64,000 nucleotides of DNA from positions 62,001 through 126,000 of the forward strand of contig CAIUOG010000057.1 of the NCBI GenBank assembly GCA_903900705.1. Direction: 5' to 3'. Numbering within the stretch: the stretch's first letter is position 1; the number at the start of each line of letters is the position of its first letter. Under the pieces are notes generated by a model. It was not told the origin of the DNA. It ran no database searches and saw nothing but the letters and a program-made list of their open reading frames with translations. A program made the translations under genes and the position numbers. Origin of the DNA: an uncultured Acidobacteriia bacterium. Its GTDB lineage: Bacteria > Acidobacteriota > Terriglobia > Bryobacterales > Bryobacteraceae. Below, one piece after another: positions 16,977-25,848 of the stretch.

Positions 16977-18137
16977 TTGGAACAAGCACACCAGGATCGT
17001 ATCGCAGCTCTGCAGCCAACCGCCGTCAACGCCATCCTCGCGGAAGTGCGCGAACTGCAGGCGAAGGGTGCGAAGCTTGTCTCGCTCATGCGCGGCGAGC
17101 CGGACCTGCCCACGCCCGCCCACATTGTGGAGGCCTGCGCGCGCGCTCTGCAAAACGGACGCACCGGCTATCCGGACAATCGCGGCGAGAAGAGTTTCCG
17201 CGAAGCCGTGGCGCTGAAGCTCGAACGCGACAACCATCTGCTCTATGACCCGGCCTCGGAAATCCTCGCCACATCCGGCGCGACCTTCGGCATCTACGCC
17301 GCCCTCATGGCCCTGCTCCGCGAAGGCGACGAAGTTCTGCTGCCCGATCCGATCTACGACGCCTACCAGTCCCCCATCCGCCTCGCCGGCGGCATCATTC
17401 GCCCGGTGGCCGCCGAGATCCGCAACGGGCGCTTTGTGATTCCGATGGACACGCTGGAGCGCGCCTGGACGCCGAAGGTGCGGGCCCTGATTCTCAACAG
17501 CCCGTGGAACCCCGTGGGCACCGTCTTCACCCGCGAGGAACTCGAAAGGCTTACCCACTTCTGCGAACGCCGGAACGTGACGCTCATCAGCGATGAGATT
17601 TACGAAACCATCACCTACGGCGATCACAAACACATCTCGCCGTTGGCTGCGCTGCCGGGCCTGCGCGACCGGTATCTGCATATCAACAGCCTGTCGAAAA
17701 CGTATTCGATGACCGGCTGGCGCGTCGGGTACTGCGCCGGCCCGGCCCCATTGATCCAGCGAATGTTCATGATCCTCGCGCAATCCAGCCGCGGCCCGGC
17801 CACGTTCATTCAGGACGCCGCCGCGGCAGCTCTCGCAGGCTCACAGGACTGCGTCGCCGCCATGCGGGCCGAGTATGCGCGCCGCCGCGACATCGTGCTC
17901 CATACCCTGCCCGGCGCCATGGCTCCCGAAGGCGGCTTCTTCGCGATGGTCGACGTGCGGCATCGCGCGGAAACTTCCGATCAGCTCCGCCGCCGTCTGC
18001 TGCACGATTTCGGCGTGGTTGTTGTTCACGGCGCGGCCTATGGACCCTCCGGCGAGGGCACTCTGCGCGTCTCCTTTGCGAGCGGCGGCGACACGCTCCG
18101 CCAGGGCCTCGAACGCCTCCGGGAAGGTTTAAGTTGA
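16977..18137 (+). CDS. Class I/II aminotransferase (aspartate aminotransferase-like)
   Basis: A 386-residue fold-type I PLP enzyme starting at TTG 16977; no in-frame ATG occurs before residue 41, and the family N-terminus (DRIAALQPTAVNAI) begins right here. It has the NSPWNPVGTVFT motif near 173-184, the cofactor Asp-Tyr in SDEIYE near 204-209 and the Schiff-base lysine in SLSKTYSMTGWRVG near 241. The C-terminal substrate-binding Arg is in LRVSFA near 362. Amino donor and acceptor are unknown. The TGA overlaps the TTG of the FAD enzyme by 4 bp, so amino group removal may feed an alpha-keto or hydroxy acid to that oxidase. Confidence 0.87.
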   Translation: MEQAHQDRIAALQPTAVNAILAEVRELQAKGAKLVSLMRGEPDLPTPAHIVEACARALQNGRTGYPDNRGEKSFREAVALKLERDNHLLYDPASEILATSGATFGIYAALMALLREGDEVLLPDPIYDAYQSPIRLAGGIIRPVAAEIRNGRFVIPMDTLERAWTPKVRALILNSPWNPVGTVFTREELERLTHFCERRNVTLISDEIYETITYGDHKHISPLAALPGLRDRYLHINSLSKTYSMTGWRVGYCAGPAPLIQRMFMILAQSSRGPATFIQDAAAAALAGSQDCVAAMRAEYARRRDIVLHTLPGAMAPEGGFFAMVDVRHRAETSDQLRRRLLHDFGVVVVHGAAYGPSGEGTLRVSFASGGDTLRQGLERLREGLS

Positions 18138-20977
18138 CGCTCCGGCAGGAACTCGAACGCGAACTCACCTGCGAGGTCCGCTTCGACAAAATCTCCCGCG
18201 CGCTCTATTCCACAGATGCGAGCGTCTACCAGATTGAGCCGGTCGGCGTGGTGGTGCCGAAGACGCGCGAGGAAATCATCCGCACCGTCGCCATCTGCCG
18301 CCGTCTCAAATGCCCCGTCACGATGCGCGGCGGCGGCACCTCGCAGGCGGGCCAGGCGATTGGCGAAGGCCTGCAGATTGACCTCTCGAAACACTACAGC
18401 CGCATCCTCGAAGTGAATGCGGAAGAGCGCTGGGTGCGCGTGGAGCCCGGCATCGTCCTCGATGAGCTCAATGCGCAGCTCGCTCCGCTGGGCCTGCGCT
18501 TTGCCCCGGATATTTCCACGGCCAGCCGCGCCACCGTCGGCGGCATGATGGCCAATAATTCCAGCGGCGCGCGCAGCGTGCTCTACGGCATCACCATCCA
18601 CCACGTGCTGGAACAAACCGTGCTGCTTTCCGATGGCAGCATCGTGGAACTGCGCGAAATCCCGCGCGCCGCCGTGCCTGCCGGGGACACGCTGGAAGCC
18701 CGCTGCTATCAGACCGTTCTCAGCCTCGCCGCGCAGCACGCCGCGGAGATCGACCGCCGCTTTCCAAAGATCCTCCGCCGCGTCGGCGGCTACAATCTGG
18801 ACGCCTTTACAGACCCCGAACGCCCCGTGAATCTGGCGAAAATCATCGTCGGTTCCGAAGGCACGCTCGGCATTATTCTCGAGGCGAAACTTCGCCTGGT
18901 GCCGCTGCCCAAAGCCAAAGCGGTGATGGCGATTCTGTTTGATGATCTTCTCGAATCGCTGGCCGCCACGCCCGTCATCCTCACCCACCAGCCTTCCGCC
19001 GTGGAGGTGATGGACAAAGCGATTCTCGACAACACGCGCCAGAACGCCGGTCTCGAAAAGATCCGCGCCGGCTTCGTGAAGGGCGACCCCGCTTCCATGC
19101 TCTGCGTAGAGTTCTACGCCGACCGCAAAGAAGATCTGCCACCCCGCCTCGCCGCGCTCGAAGCGGACCTGCGCGCCCGCAACCTCGGCTACCACTATCA
19201 TTCCGAAACCGACCTCGCCGCGCAGGCCCGCATCTGGAGCCTGCGCGAAGCCGCTCTCGGACTTTCCATGGCCACCCGCGGCGACGCGAAGTCGGTCTCC
19301 TTCGTGGAAGACACGGCCGTTGCGCCGGAGAAGCTCAGCACCTTCATCGGCCGCTTCCTCGAAATCATTCACGGCCACGGCACCACGGCCGGCATCTACG
19401 CCCACGCCTCGGTGGGCTGCCTGCACGTCCGCCCCGTCATCAACATGAAGACGGCGGATGGCATCCGGAAATTCGAAGCCATCGCGAGCGATGTGGCGGA
19501 TCTCGTCCTCGAATTCGGCGGCTCGCTTTCCGCCGAACATGGCGACGGTCTGGTCCGCAGTCCCTTCCTGAAGCGTATGTTCGGCGAGGTTCTCTACGAA
19601 GCCTTCCGCGAAGTGAAGCGAACCTTCGACCCCGCCAATCTCTTCAACCCCGGCAAGATCATAGACTCCCCGCCGCTCACCGCCAACCTGCGCTACGGCG
19701 CGAAATACCAGACCCCGAATCCCTTCACCTGGTTCGATTATTCCGAGCATGGCGGCATGGCCGGCGCGGTCGAAATGTGCAGCGGCGTCGGCGCCTGCCG
19801 CAAGAAACTTTCCGGCACGATGTGCCCGTCCTTCATGGCGACGCGTGAGGAATCCGCCTCCACGCGAGGCCGCGCCAATGTGCTGCGCCTCGCCATGCAG
19901 GGCAAGCTCGAAGAGTCCGGTCTGGGCGACGAGGGCGTCTATCAGGCGCTCGATCTATGCCTCGAATGCCGCGCCTGCAAGGCCGAATGCCCTGTCGGCG
20001 TGGACGTCGCGCGTTTCAAGAGCGAGTTCCTGGCCGATTACTACACGCGCCACGGCGTGCCGCCCAAAGCGCGCGCGCTGGGCAACGTGCACCGCACCGC
20101 CGTCTGGGGCAGCCGCTTTGCTTCCCTCGCGAACAAAATCGCCGCCAGCCCCGCCGCGAAGTGGATCAACGAAAAGCTGCTCGATATTGACCCGCGCCGC
20201 GCGCTGCCCGCCTGGCGCTCCGATACCTTTGCCTGCTGGAGCCGCACGCACACAAGGTCCACCGGCGCCCTGGCCGTGACGCTGTTTAACGACACCTTCA
20301 CGAACCACTACGATCCTGAAATCGGCATCGCCGCCGTGGAGGTTCTGGAACGCGGCGGCTGCCAGGTCAGCATCGTGCGCCCCGGCTGCTGTGGCCGCCC
20401 GCTGATCTCCCAGGGTCTGCTCAGTGACGCCCGCGCCAACGCCGCCAAACTGGTGGAAGCCCTGCACCCCATCGCGGCGCGAGGCGAGATCATTCTCTTC
20501 TGCGAACCCAGTTGCCTTTCGGTGCTGAAAGACGACGCCATCCACCTGCTGCGCGGCGAACTGCAACAGCAGGCCCGCGACGTGGCGAAGGCCTGCCGCC
20601 TCTTCGACGAATTCGCCGCCACGCTCGATCTGCCGCTTCGCGAAGCGCCCGGCAGAATCCTGCTGCACGGCCACTGCCACCAGAAATCCCTGGGGCTGCT
20701 GCCCGCCTCCATCGCCCTGCTCAACCGCATCCCGAACGCGAAGATCGCCGACCTCGACGCCGGCTGCTGCGGCATGGCCGGCTCGTTCGGCTACACCAAA
20801 CAGCACTACGATGTCTCGGTCGCCATCGCCGGCCGTCGCCTGCTGCCCGCGGTTCGCGCCATGCAGCCAGGAGATGTTCTGGTCGCCACCGGCACCTCCT
20901 GCCGGCATCAGGTGGCCGAACTCGAAGGGACCAAAGCCGTGCACCCGGCCGTGCTGATCCGGCAATTGCTGAAGTAA
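18134..20977 (+). CDS. Fused FAD-linked oxidase and Fe-S (CCG) protein, D-lactate/glycolate dehydrogenase type
   Basis: A 947-residue enzyme starting at TTG 18134. The FAD_binding_4 domain (about 35-205) has MRGGGTSQAGQ and GGMMANNSSGARS. The FAD-linked oxidase C-terminal domain (about 230-510) has GTLGIILEAKLRL. Two ferredoxin-type cysteine clusters follow: CSGVGACRKKLSGTMC near 547-562 and CLECRACKAECP near 607-618. Two CCG domains then contain PGCCGRP near 749 and GCCGMAGSFG near 876. This layout is that of the YdiJ-type fused GlcDEF enzymes, which oxidise D-2-hydroxy acids and pass electrons to the quinone pool. Substrate is not determined. Coupled to the aminotransferase by a 4-bp overlap. 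Confidence 0.9.
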   Translation: MTLRQELERELTCEVRFDKISRALYSTDASVYQIEPVGVVVPKTREEIIRTVAICRRLKCPVTMRGGGTSQAGQAIGEGLQIDLSKHYSRILEVNAEERWVRVEPGIVLDELNAQLAPLGLRFAPDISTASRATVGGMMANNSSGARSVLYGITIHHVLEQTVLLSDGSIVELREIPRAAVPAGDTLEARCYQTVLSLAAQHAAEIDRRFPKILRRVGGYNLDAFTDPERPVNLAKIIVGSEGTLGIILEAKLRLVPLPKAKAVMAILFDDLLESLAATPVILTHQPSAVEVMDKAILDNTRQNAGLEKIRAGFVKGDPASMLCVEFYADRKEDLPPRLAALEADLRARNLGYHYHSETDLAAQARIWSLREAALGLSMATRGDAKSVSFVEDTAVAPEKLSTFIGRFLEIIHGHGTTAGIYAHASVGCLHVRPVINMKTADGIRKFEAIASDVADLVLEFGGSLSAEHGDGLVRSPFLKRMFGEVLYEAFREVKRTFDPANLFNPGKIIDSPPLTANLRYGAKYQTPNPFTWFDYSEHGGMAGAVEMCSGVGACRKKLSGTMCPSFMATREESASTRGRANVLRLAMQGKLEESGLGDEGVYQALDLCLECRACKAECPVGVDVARFKSEFLADYYTRHGVPPKARALGNVHRTAVWGSRFASLANKIAASPAAKWINEKLLDIDPRRALPAWRSDTFACWSRTHTRSTGALAVTLFNDTFTNHYDPEIGIAAVEVLERGGCQVSIVRPGCCGRPLISQGLLSDARANAAKLVEALHPIAARGEIILFCEPSCLSVLKDDAIHLLRGELQQQARDVAKACRLFDEFAATLDLPLREAPGRILLHGHCHQKSLGLLPASIALLNRIPNAKIADLDAGCCGMAGSFGYTKQHYDVSVAIAGRRLLPAVRAMQPGDVLVATGTSCRHQVAELEGTKAVHPAVLIRQLLK

Positions 20978-21014
20978 GCCGCTCTCCACCGGCGGGAGAG
21001 ATCTTCTATCCTAA

Positions 21015-21782
21015 GTGTTGGACCCGCAACAGATTCGCCAGGGCATCGATGGCCTCGGACCCTGGTTTTACGCACACGACTTCGGCAACGGCCTGAAGAC
21101 CACTCCGCTCATCCCGCCGCAGGTGGTCGGCATCCATGACACGCGCCTCGCCATGGTGGAAGCCGCCGTCGCGCAGCAGTTCGGCGGTCGCGCGCGCGGG
21201 CTCGACTGCATCGATATCGGCTGCCACGAAGGCTTCTACTCCGTTGCCATGGCCCGCCATGGCATGAACGTCACCGGTCTCGATGCGCGCGAAGAGAATC
21301 TGGAACGCGCCCGGTTTGTGGCCGATGCTTCCGGCTTCCCCGGCATCGATTTCCGCAAGGGCCGCGTGGAGACCCTGGCTGCCGATGAAGGCCGCGCGTA
21401 CGCGCTCACGCTCTTCCTCGGCGTGCTTTATCACGTGGAAGATCCCATGCTCTGCCTCCGCCAGGTGGCCGCCGTCACCGGGGAACTCTGCCTCATCGAA
21501 ACGCAGGTGGTGGACGAAGTGGAAGGCTTCACCGAATGGGGCGCGCAGGAATGGACCCGTTCCTACAAAGGCATTCTCGCTCTGGTGGACGAATCCGGCG
21601 AGTTCCACGCGGGCAACCGCGAAACCGGCGTCACGCCCATGGCCACCTGCCCGTCACCCAAAGCCCTGATCTTCATGCTCCGGCAGGCGGGCTTTGCCCG
21701 CGCCGAAATCCTGACGCCCCCGCCCGGCGCATACGAACAGCACGCCCGCGGCAAGCGCGTGGTCTGCGCGGCCTGGAAGTAA
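21015..21782 (+). CDS. SAM-dependent methyltransferase (CmoB/DUF1698-like)
   Basis: A 255-residue class I methyltransferase starting at GTG 21015 (TTG 21018 is an alternative). Motif I is DIGCHEGFYSVAMARHG near residues 59-75, the acidic end of strand 2 is GLDARE, and the later LFLGVLYHVEDP segment near 135-146 is the motif found in CmoB-type and related glycan or tRNA methyltransferases. It is 4 bp before a second, different methyltransferase and 0.9 kb before a polysaccharide ABC ATPase. The neighbourhood suggests glycan modification more than tRNA modification, but that is inference. Confidence 0.75.
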   Translation: MLDPQQIRQGIDGLGPWFYAHDFGNGLKTTPLIPPQVVGIHDTRLAMVEAAVAQQFGGRARGLDCIDIGCHEGFYSVAMARHGMNVTGLDAREENLERARFVADASGFPGIDFRKGRVETLAADEGRAYALTLFLGVLYHVEDPMLCLRQVAAVTGELCLIETQVVDEVEGFTEWGAQEWTRSYKGILALVDESGEFHAGNRETGVTPMATCPSPKALIFMLRQAGFARAEILTPPPGAYEQHARGKRVVCAAWK

Positions 21783-21786
21783 CCAC

Positions 21787-22650
21787 ATGACCCACGCTGA
21801 TCGCTTCCTCGAACGAGCCCGCGAATTCAACGAACGCGCCGAAAAGATCGGCCTCGCCGACGTCGACCGCTATTACTGGTACCACACCATTGACCTGGGC
21901 GACGGCCTCATCACCCCCGGCATGTACGACTACCGGGAGACCATCGCGTCCTTTCAGTTCCCCGAAGACATGCGCGGCATGACCGTGCTGGACGTGGGCT
22001 CAGCCACGGGCTTCTTCGCCTTCGAATTCGAACGCCGCGGCGCGCGCGTCATTTCCGTCGAACTGCCCACGCTGCGCGACCTTGATCGCTTCCCCGGCCA
22101 GGACGTGGAAAGCTCCCTCCGTAAGATCGAGCAGATGATCTTCCCGGACGTGCTCGACCTTGAAAAATTCGTCCGCCACGGCCACGGCGAACGCGACCTC
22201 TACTGGTACCTGCTCGAAGGGCCGTTCCGCTTCTGCCGGGACCGCCTCGGCTCCCGCGTGGAGCGCTGCTACTCCACCATCTATGACCTCACGCTCGAAC
22301 GCACCGGCGTGCGCGAAGGCTTCGACATGGTGTTCTTTGGCGACGTGCTCATCCACACCCTCTATCCGCTCAAGGCGCTGGCCTCTCTCGCCGCCCTCTG
22401 CAAGGGGACGCTTGTCTTCGCCGGCGTGCTGCCGGAAGGCCCGCAGGAACCCCCGGCCATGATGTACATCGGCGGGTCCGATGCCGCGGACGACGAAGTC
22501 GCCTGGTGGCACCCCAACCTTTCCTGCCTCAACCAGATGCTGCTGAAACTCGGCTTCGCCTCCGTGGAGAACGTCGGCTTCCATCGCGGCGCTCTGAACC
22601 CCTCCGGCTGGGAGTTCGAGCGGGTCATCATCAAAGCCCGCAAGCGCTGA
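21787..22650 (+). CDS. SAM-dependent methyltransferase (DUF1698-like)
   Basis: A 287-residue class I methyltransferase with ATG at 21787. Residues 30-50 (YWYHTIDLGDGLITPGMYDY) match the substrate-side N-terminus of the CmoB-like family, and motif I is VLDVGSATGFFAFEFERRGA near 66-85. A late MVFFGDVLIHTLYPL segment corresponds to motif IV. It lies between the other methyltransferase (4 bp) and the Wzt-like ATPase (4 bp), so all three are probably co-transcribed. In O-antigen clusters such enzymes methylate sugar residues or cap the chain end; the acceptor here is unknown. Confidence 0.75.
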   Translation: MTHADRFLERAREFNERAEKIGLADVDRYYWYHTIDLGDGLITPGMYDYRETIASFQFPEDMRGMTVLDVGSATGFFAFEFERRGARVISVELPTLRDLDRFPGQDVESSLRKIEQMIFPDVLDLEKFVRHGHGERDLYWYLLEGPFRFCRDRLGSRVERCYSTIYDLTLERTGVREGFDMVFFGDVLIHTLYPLKALASLAALCKGTLVFAGVLPEGPQEPPAMMYIGGSDAADDEVAWWHPNLSCLNQMLLKLGFASVENVGFHRGALNPSGWEFERVIIKARKR

Positions 22651-22654
22651 AGCC

Positions 22655-23944
22655 GTGACCGCCATCGAGGTTCGAAAGGTCTCGAAAAGCTATCCCCTGA
22701 GCAATTCCCAGTGGACACGCTTCCGCCACGCTCTGGCCTCGCGCGCCGCCGCGGCCCAGGGCATCCGGGCTCTGGAAGACGTCAGCTTCAGCGTGAAGAA
22801 GGGCGAGGCGTTCGGCATCATCGGCGCCAATGGCTCCGGCAAGAGCACGCTGCTGCAGATCATCGCCGGAATTCTGCAGCCCACCGCCGGCTCCGTGGAA
22901 GTGCACGGACGCCTCTCCGCGCTGCTCGAACTGGGCTCCGGCTTCAGCCCCGAATTCACCGGCCGCCAGAATGTTTATCTGAATGGCTCCATTCTGGGCC
23001 TTTCCACCGAAGAAGTGGAAGAGCGCTTCGAAACCATCGAACGTTTCGCGGCCATCGGTGATTTTATTGACCAGCCAATCCGCACCTACTCGACCGGCAT
23101 GGTGCTGCGCCTGGCCTTCGCCGTGGTGGCCCACGTTGATCCCGAAATCCTGATCGTCGATGAAGCGCTCGCGGTGGGAGACATCGCTTTTCGCCAGCGC
23201 TGCATGCGGCGGATCCATGACCTGCGCGCGGGTGGCGCCACCATCCTCTTCGTCTCGCACGAGACGGGTGATGTGAAGGCCTTCTGCGAGCGCTGCGTCT
23301 GGCTGGAGAATGGCCGCGTGCGGGCGCTGGGTGAATCGGATGAAGTGATTGCCGGTTACCTCAGCGCCACCGTGCAGCGCGAGCGCGCCCGGGATGCGGC
23401 GGATCACCCCCGGCCCGTGGCCGCACCCGCTCTGCAGGGACCCCTGCGGCAGGTGAACGGTACGCACCGCTACGGCACCCGCCATGCCGAAGTCTGCGGC
23501 GCGGAACTCACCGCGCCCTCCGGCGAACCCCTGCGAAACTGGACCGGCGGAGCCGGCGCCACGCTCCGCGTGAGCTTCCGCGTCCTCGCACCGCTGGCCT
23601 CCCCCATCGCCGGATTTCTGGTCCGCAATGCGAAGGGCGAGACCATCTTCGGCTCCAACACCACGCGCGAAAACTACCCTCTTCCGGAAATGCTGCCCGG
23701 CGAAGTGCACGCCGTGGATTTCCACTGGGTGCTGCCGCCGCTGGCATCCGGGAAATATTCGGTTTCCGTGGCGGTCAGCGAAGGTGACCTCGAAGATTTC
23801 GTGGTCTGCGATTACGTGGAAGACGCGATTGTGATCGAGGCTCCGGAACTCGGCACTTCAGAACACCCCACTTCAGAACACCCCACGCAACCGCGCGGCT
23901 ATCTCCGGCTGCACTGCCCCTCGGTCACGCTGCAGCGCGAATAG
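22655..23944 (+). CDS. ABC transporter ATPase of the polysaccharide-export (Wzt/TagH) type
   Basis: A 429-residue ATPase from GTG 22655. Residues 1-245 form the nucleotide-binding domain: Walker A GANGSGKST near 57-65, the signature YSTGMVLRLAFA near 148-159 (the non-canonical form typical of Wzt/TagH), Walker B ILIVDEALAVGD near 167-178 and the switch His in FVSHETG. Residues 270-400 form a Wzt-type C-terminal beta-sandwich, which in family members recognises the modified, non-reducing end of a polysaccharide. No permease gene (wzm) is adjacent. Two upstream methyltransferases are suitable makers of such an end modification. Near the C-terminus a 15-bp unit is duplicated. Confidence 0.85.
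   Translation: MTAIEVRKVSKSYPLSNSQWTRFRHALASRAAAAQGIRALEDVSFSVKKGEAFGIIGANGSGKSTLLQIIAGILQPTAGSVEVHGRLSALLELGSGFSPEFTGRQNVYLNGSILGLSTEEVEERFETIERFAAIGDFIDQPIRTYSTGMVLRLAFAVVAHVDPEILIVDEALAVGDIAFRQRCMRRIHDLRAGGATILFVSHETGDVKAFCERCVWLENGRVRALGESDEVIAGYLSATVQRERARDAADHPRPVAAPALQGPLRQVNGTHRYGTRHAEVCGAELTAPSGEPLRNWTGGAGATLRVSFRVLAPLASPIAGFLVRNAKGETIFGSNTTRENYPLPEMLPGEVHAVDFHWVLPPLASGKYSVSVAVSEGDLEDFVVCDYVEDAIVIEAPELGTSEHPTSEHPTQPRGYLRLHCPSVTLQRE
23855..23884 (+). repeat. Two 15-bp tandem units in the ABC ATPase tail
   Basis: The unit ACTTCAGAACACCCC occurs twice in direct succession and encodes two copies of Thr-Ser-Glu-His-Pro just after the C-terminal beta-sandwich. The frame is kept. It looks like a recent slippage duplication in a linker. 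Confidence 0.8.
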
Positions 23945-23960
23945 CTGCCGCGGCAAGGGT

Positions 23961-24527
23961 CTAACGGTAGCTCTTGTCATCCAGATGGGAGAAGTCTATC
24001 CCATCTTTCATCACACCCAGCGTCACAATACCGAACGTGAACACTTCGGTGCCCGGCTCCAGATGCCCGCCGAACGCATGTTCCGGCGTCGCCATCGTCA
24101 TGTGCGCGTGCACCTTGCCTTCAATCACGTAGCCGTTCATGCTGATCAGGTCCGCCGGCTGCGTGGGGTCTTTCACGAACATGTTCTTCGACGGCAGGTC
24201 GCGGTTGCTCACCTGATGCACCTGATACCCGCGCACTGAACCGGCGGCCGAGAGAATCACCGCATTGCGGATCTTCTGTTCCTTCACGATCTTCTCGATT
24301 CCCGCCAGCAGGTCCGCCCCAAACTTGAAGCGCAGCACCACCACGCGGTCAAACTGCCCGCTCACCGCCCACACGTCCGGAACCTGGTCGCTGTTGGGTT
24401 TTTTGTCGTCCGCCGGATTGGCCGATGGGTTCGTTTGTTCGCGCCGCGTCTGCTGTCCCAGGGCTGGCAACACGGAGGCCAGCGCGACCATCATCAGCAA
24501 CAGGGCCCTACTGCGGAAACGGAACAT
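23961..24527 (-). CDS. Exported PPC/DUF296-domain protein
   Basis: A 188-residue protein. The ATG at 24527 is chosen because GGGGGGAAAT immediately precedes it. It has a signal peptide (RSRALLLMMVALASVLPALG, about residues 5-24), a polar linker, then a PPC/DUF296 domain (about 55-185) with a VHAHMTMA strand and the GGHLEPGTEV motif near 154-163, containing the His residues that bind metal in bacterial family members. PPC domains are best known from plant AT-hook proteins, and the bacterial ones are small trimeric proteins of unclear function. An export signal is unexpected. Its start overlaps the end of the GH28 gene by 20 bp. Confidence 0.78.
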   Translation of the reverse strand: MFRFRSRALLLMMVALASVLPALGQQTRREQTNPSANPADDKKPNSDQVPDVWAVSGQFDRVVVLRFKFGADLLAGIEKIVKEQKIRNAVILSAAGSVRGYQVHQVSNRDLPSKNMFVKDPTQPADLISMNGYVIEGKVHAHMTMATPEHAFGGHLEPGTEVFTFGIVTLGVMKDGIDFSHLDDKSYR

Positions 24528-25809
24528 ATTTCCCCCCACACGAATTCTTTTTGCCGCTCTCCGGCGTCGCCTTCACGGCGAAACCCCGTAGATCGGCTTC
24601 CTTCATCTGCACCTTGATCTGGCCGGGATTGTCGAACACCACGTTATCGAACAGCATGTTGAGCCGGTGCGCCGCATCGTAACCCTCCAGCGTCACCTTG
24701 CCCGCGCCTTCAATCCTCGTGTTGCGGATGGTGATGTTGCGGAAGTGCGGCAGCCGGTCCGTCGCCGTCCCCTTGAACGAATAATTCGTGTCCATGTAGA
24801 TGGGGTTCTTCGTATCCCGAATGCAGACGTCGTCATAGACCACGTCTTCCACCAGTCCGCCGCGGCTCGAATTCGATTTGATCCGGATCCCGTTGTCGGA
24901 CCCGTCAATCGAAAGGTCCGTCACCCGTATGGCGCTCGCCCCGCCATCGGTCTCGCTGCCGATTGACATCCCATGCCCCGTGTAGAAGTGATTGTGGGAG
25001 ATCGTGAAGTTCGTCGTCGGCGCGCCGCGCCCGGCCTTGATCGCCACCTCGTCATCGCCCGTATGAATGAACGAATGTGTAATCGTGACGTTGGTGGAAT
25101 TGCCCGGATCAATGCCATCCGTGTTCCGCGCGCCCTTGCCCGGTGACCAGACCTTCACGCCCCACACCGTAAAGCCGTTGCCGCCGCTGTAGGCCACATG
25201 GAAGTTCGGCGAGTTCTTCAGCGTAATGCGGTAGAGCGTGAAGTTATCGCACCGGTTCAGCACCGCGATGCGCGGGTTGTTCTGGGCGCCGCCTTTTCGC
25301 GCCTGTTCGGCCAGGTCCCACCAGGTGATCGATTGGCCCAGAATCTTCTCGCCACCCCGGCCATCAATCACGCCATCGCCCATCACCCCCGCGCCTTCCA
25401 CCCCGTCGCCGTTGAGCAGTGCCCGGCAGCCCCGGCCCTTTTCCGTGATGGTGCCGCAAACTCCGGGTTCCCGGTCATAATCTCGCGGGTTGCGGGAGGC
25501 GTAGAGCGTCACGCCCTTGTCCACCACCAGCGTCACGCCCTTGCGAAGGTCCAGCGGTCCGGAGAGGAAAATATCGTTGCCTCCCGCCGCTTTCAGTTCT
25601 ACCGCCTTCCCCGGCGCGCAGCCATCGAGAGCCTTCTGAATCCGCGCCGTATCCGTCTTCGCTTTATCGAACATCGCCTCATCGAAACCGGCCTTCAGGT
25701 TCGCGGTCAGCGTGACGCAGGCCGCCGGAATCACCGGTTCCGTCACGGTACGCCGGTCCTGCGCGAAAGCGATCAGTGGGAGCAGCAGCAGAGGCAGCAG
25801 AGTTCGCAT
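24508..25809 (-). CDS. Exported polygalacturonase (GH28)
   Basis: A 433-residue secreted enzyme with a signal peptide (MRTLLPLLLLPLIAFA). The right-handed beta-helix carries all four GH28 blocks in order: NTDGID near 235-240, GDDEVAIK near 257-264, GHGMSIGS near 283-290 and GIRIKS near 309-314. The three catalytic Asp residues (one in NTD, two in GDD) are present. It hydrolyses galacturonan, i.e. pectin backbone, which fits a plant-debris degrader and the hexuronate-type carriers at the window start. It shares 20 bp with the following PPC-domain gene and diverges from the acetamidase gene across 39 bp. Confidence 0.9.
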   Translation of the reverse strand: MRTLLPLLLLPLIAFAQDRRTVTEPVIPAACVTLTANLKAGFDEAMFDKAKTDTARIQKALDGCAPGKAVELKAAGGNDIFLSGPLDLRKGVTLVVDKGVTLYASRNPRDYDREPGVCGTITEKGRGCRALLNGDGVEGAGVMGDGVIDGRGGEKILGQSITWWDLAEQARKGGAQNNPRIAVLNRCDNFTLYRITLKNSPNFHVAYSGGNGFTVWGVKVWSPGKGARNTDGIDPGNSTNVTITHSFIHTGDDEVAIKAGRGAPTTNFTISHNHFYTGHGMSIGSETDGGASAIRVTDLSIDGSDNGIRIKSNSSRGGLVEDVVYDDVCIRDTKNPIYMDTNYSFKGTATDRLPHFRNITIRNTRIEGAGKVTLEGYDAAHRLNMLFDNVVFDNPGQIKVQMKEADLRGFAVKATPESGKKNSCGGKYVPFPQ

Positions 25810-25848
25810 GATTTTCCTTCATTATCGCCACCATGCGTACACTCAATC

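Noticed and set aside
16958-17164. Upstream extension of the D-threonine-aldolase-like frame
   Set aside because: It is antisense to the aminotransferase and has no family similarity; the conserved N-terminus starts at TTG 16957.
20982-21000. CTCTCC/GGAGAG hairpin after the FAD enzyme as a terminator
   Set aside because: Only six base pairs and no T run; the purine arm more likely contributes to the ribosome binding region of the next gene.
25198-25848. N-terminal extension of the acetamidase frame
   Set aside because: The extension is antisense to GH28; the ATG at 25849 gives a proper signal peptide.
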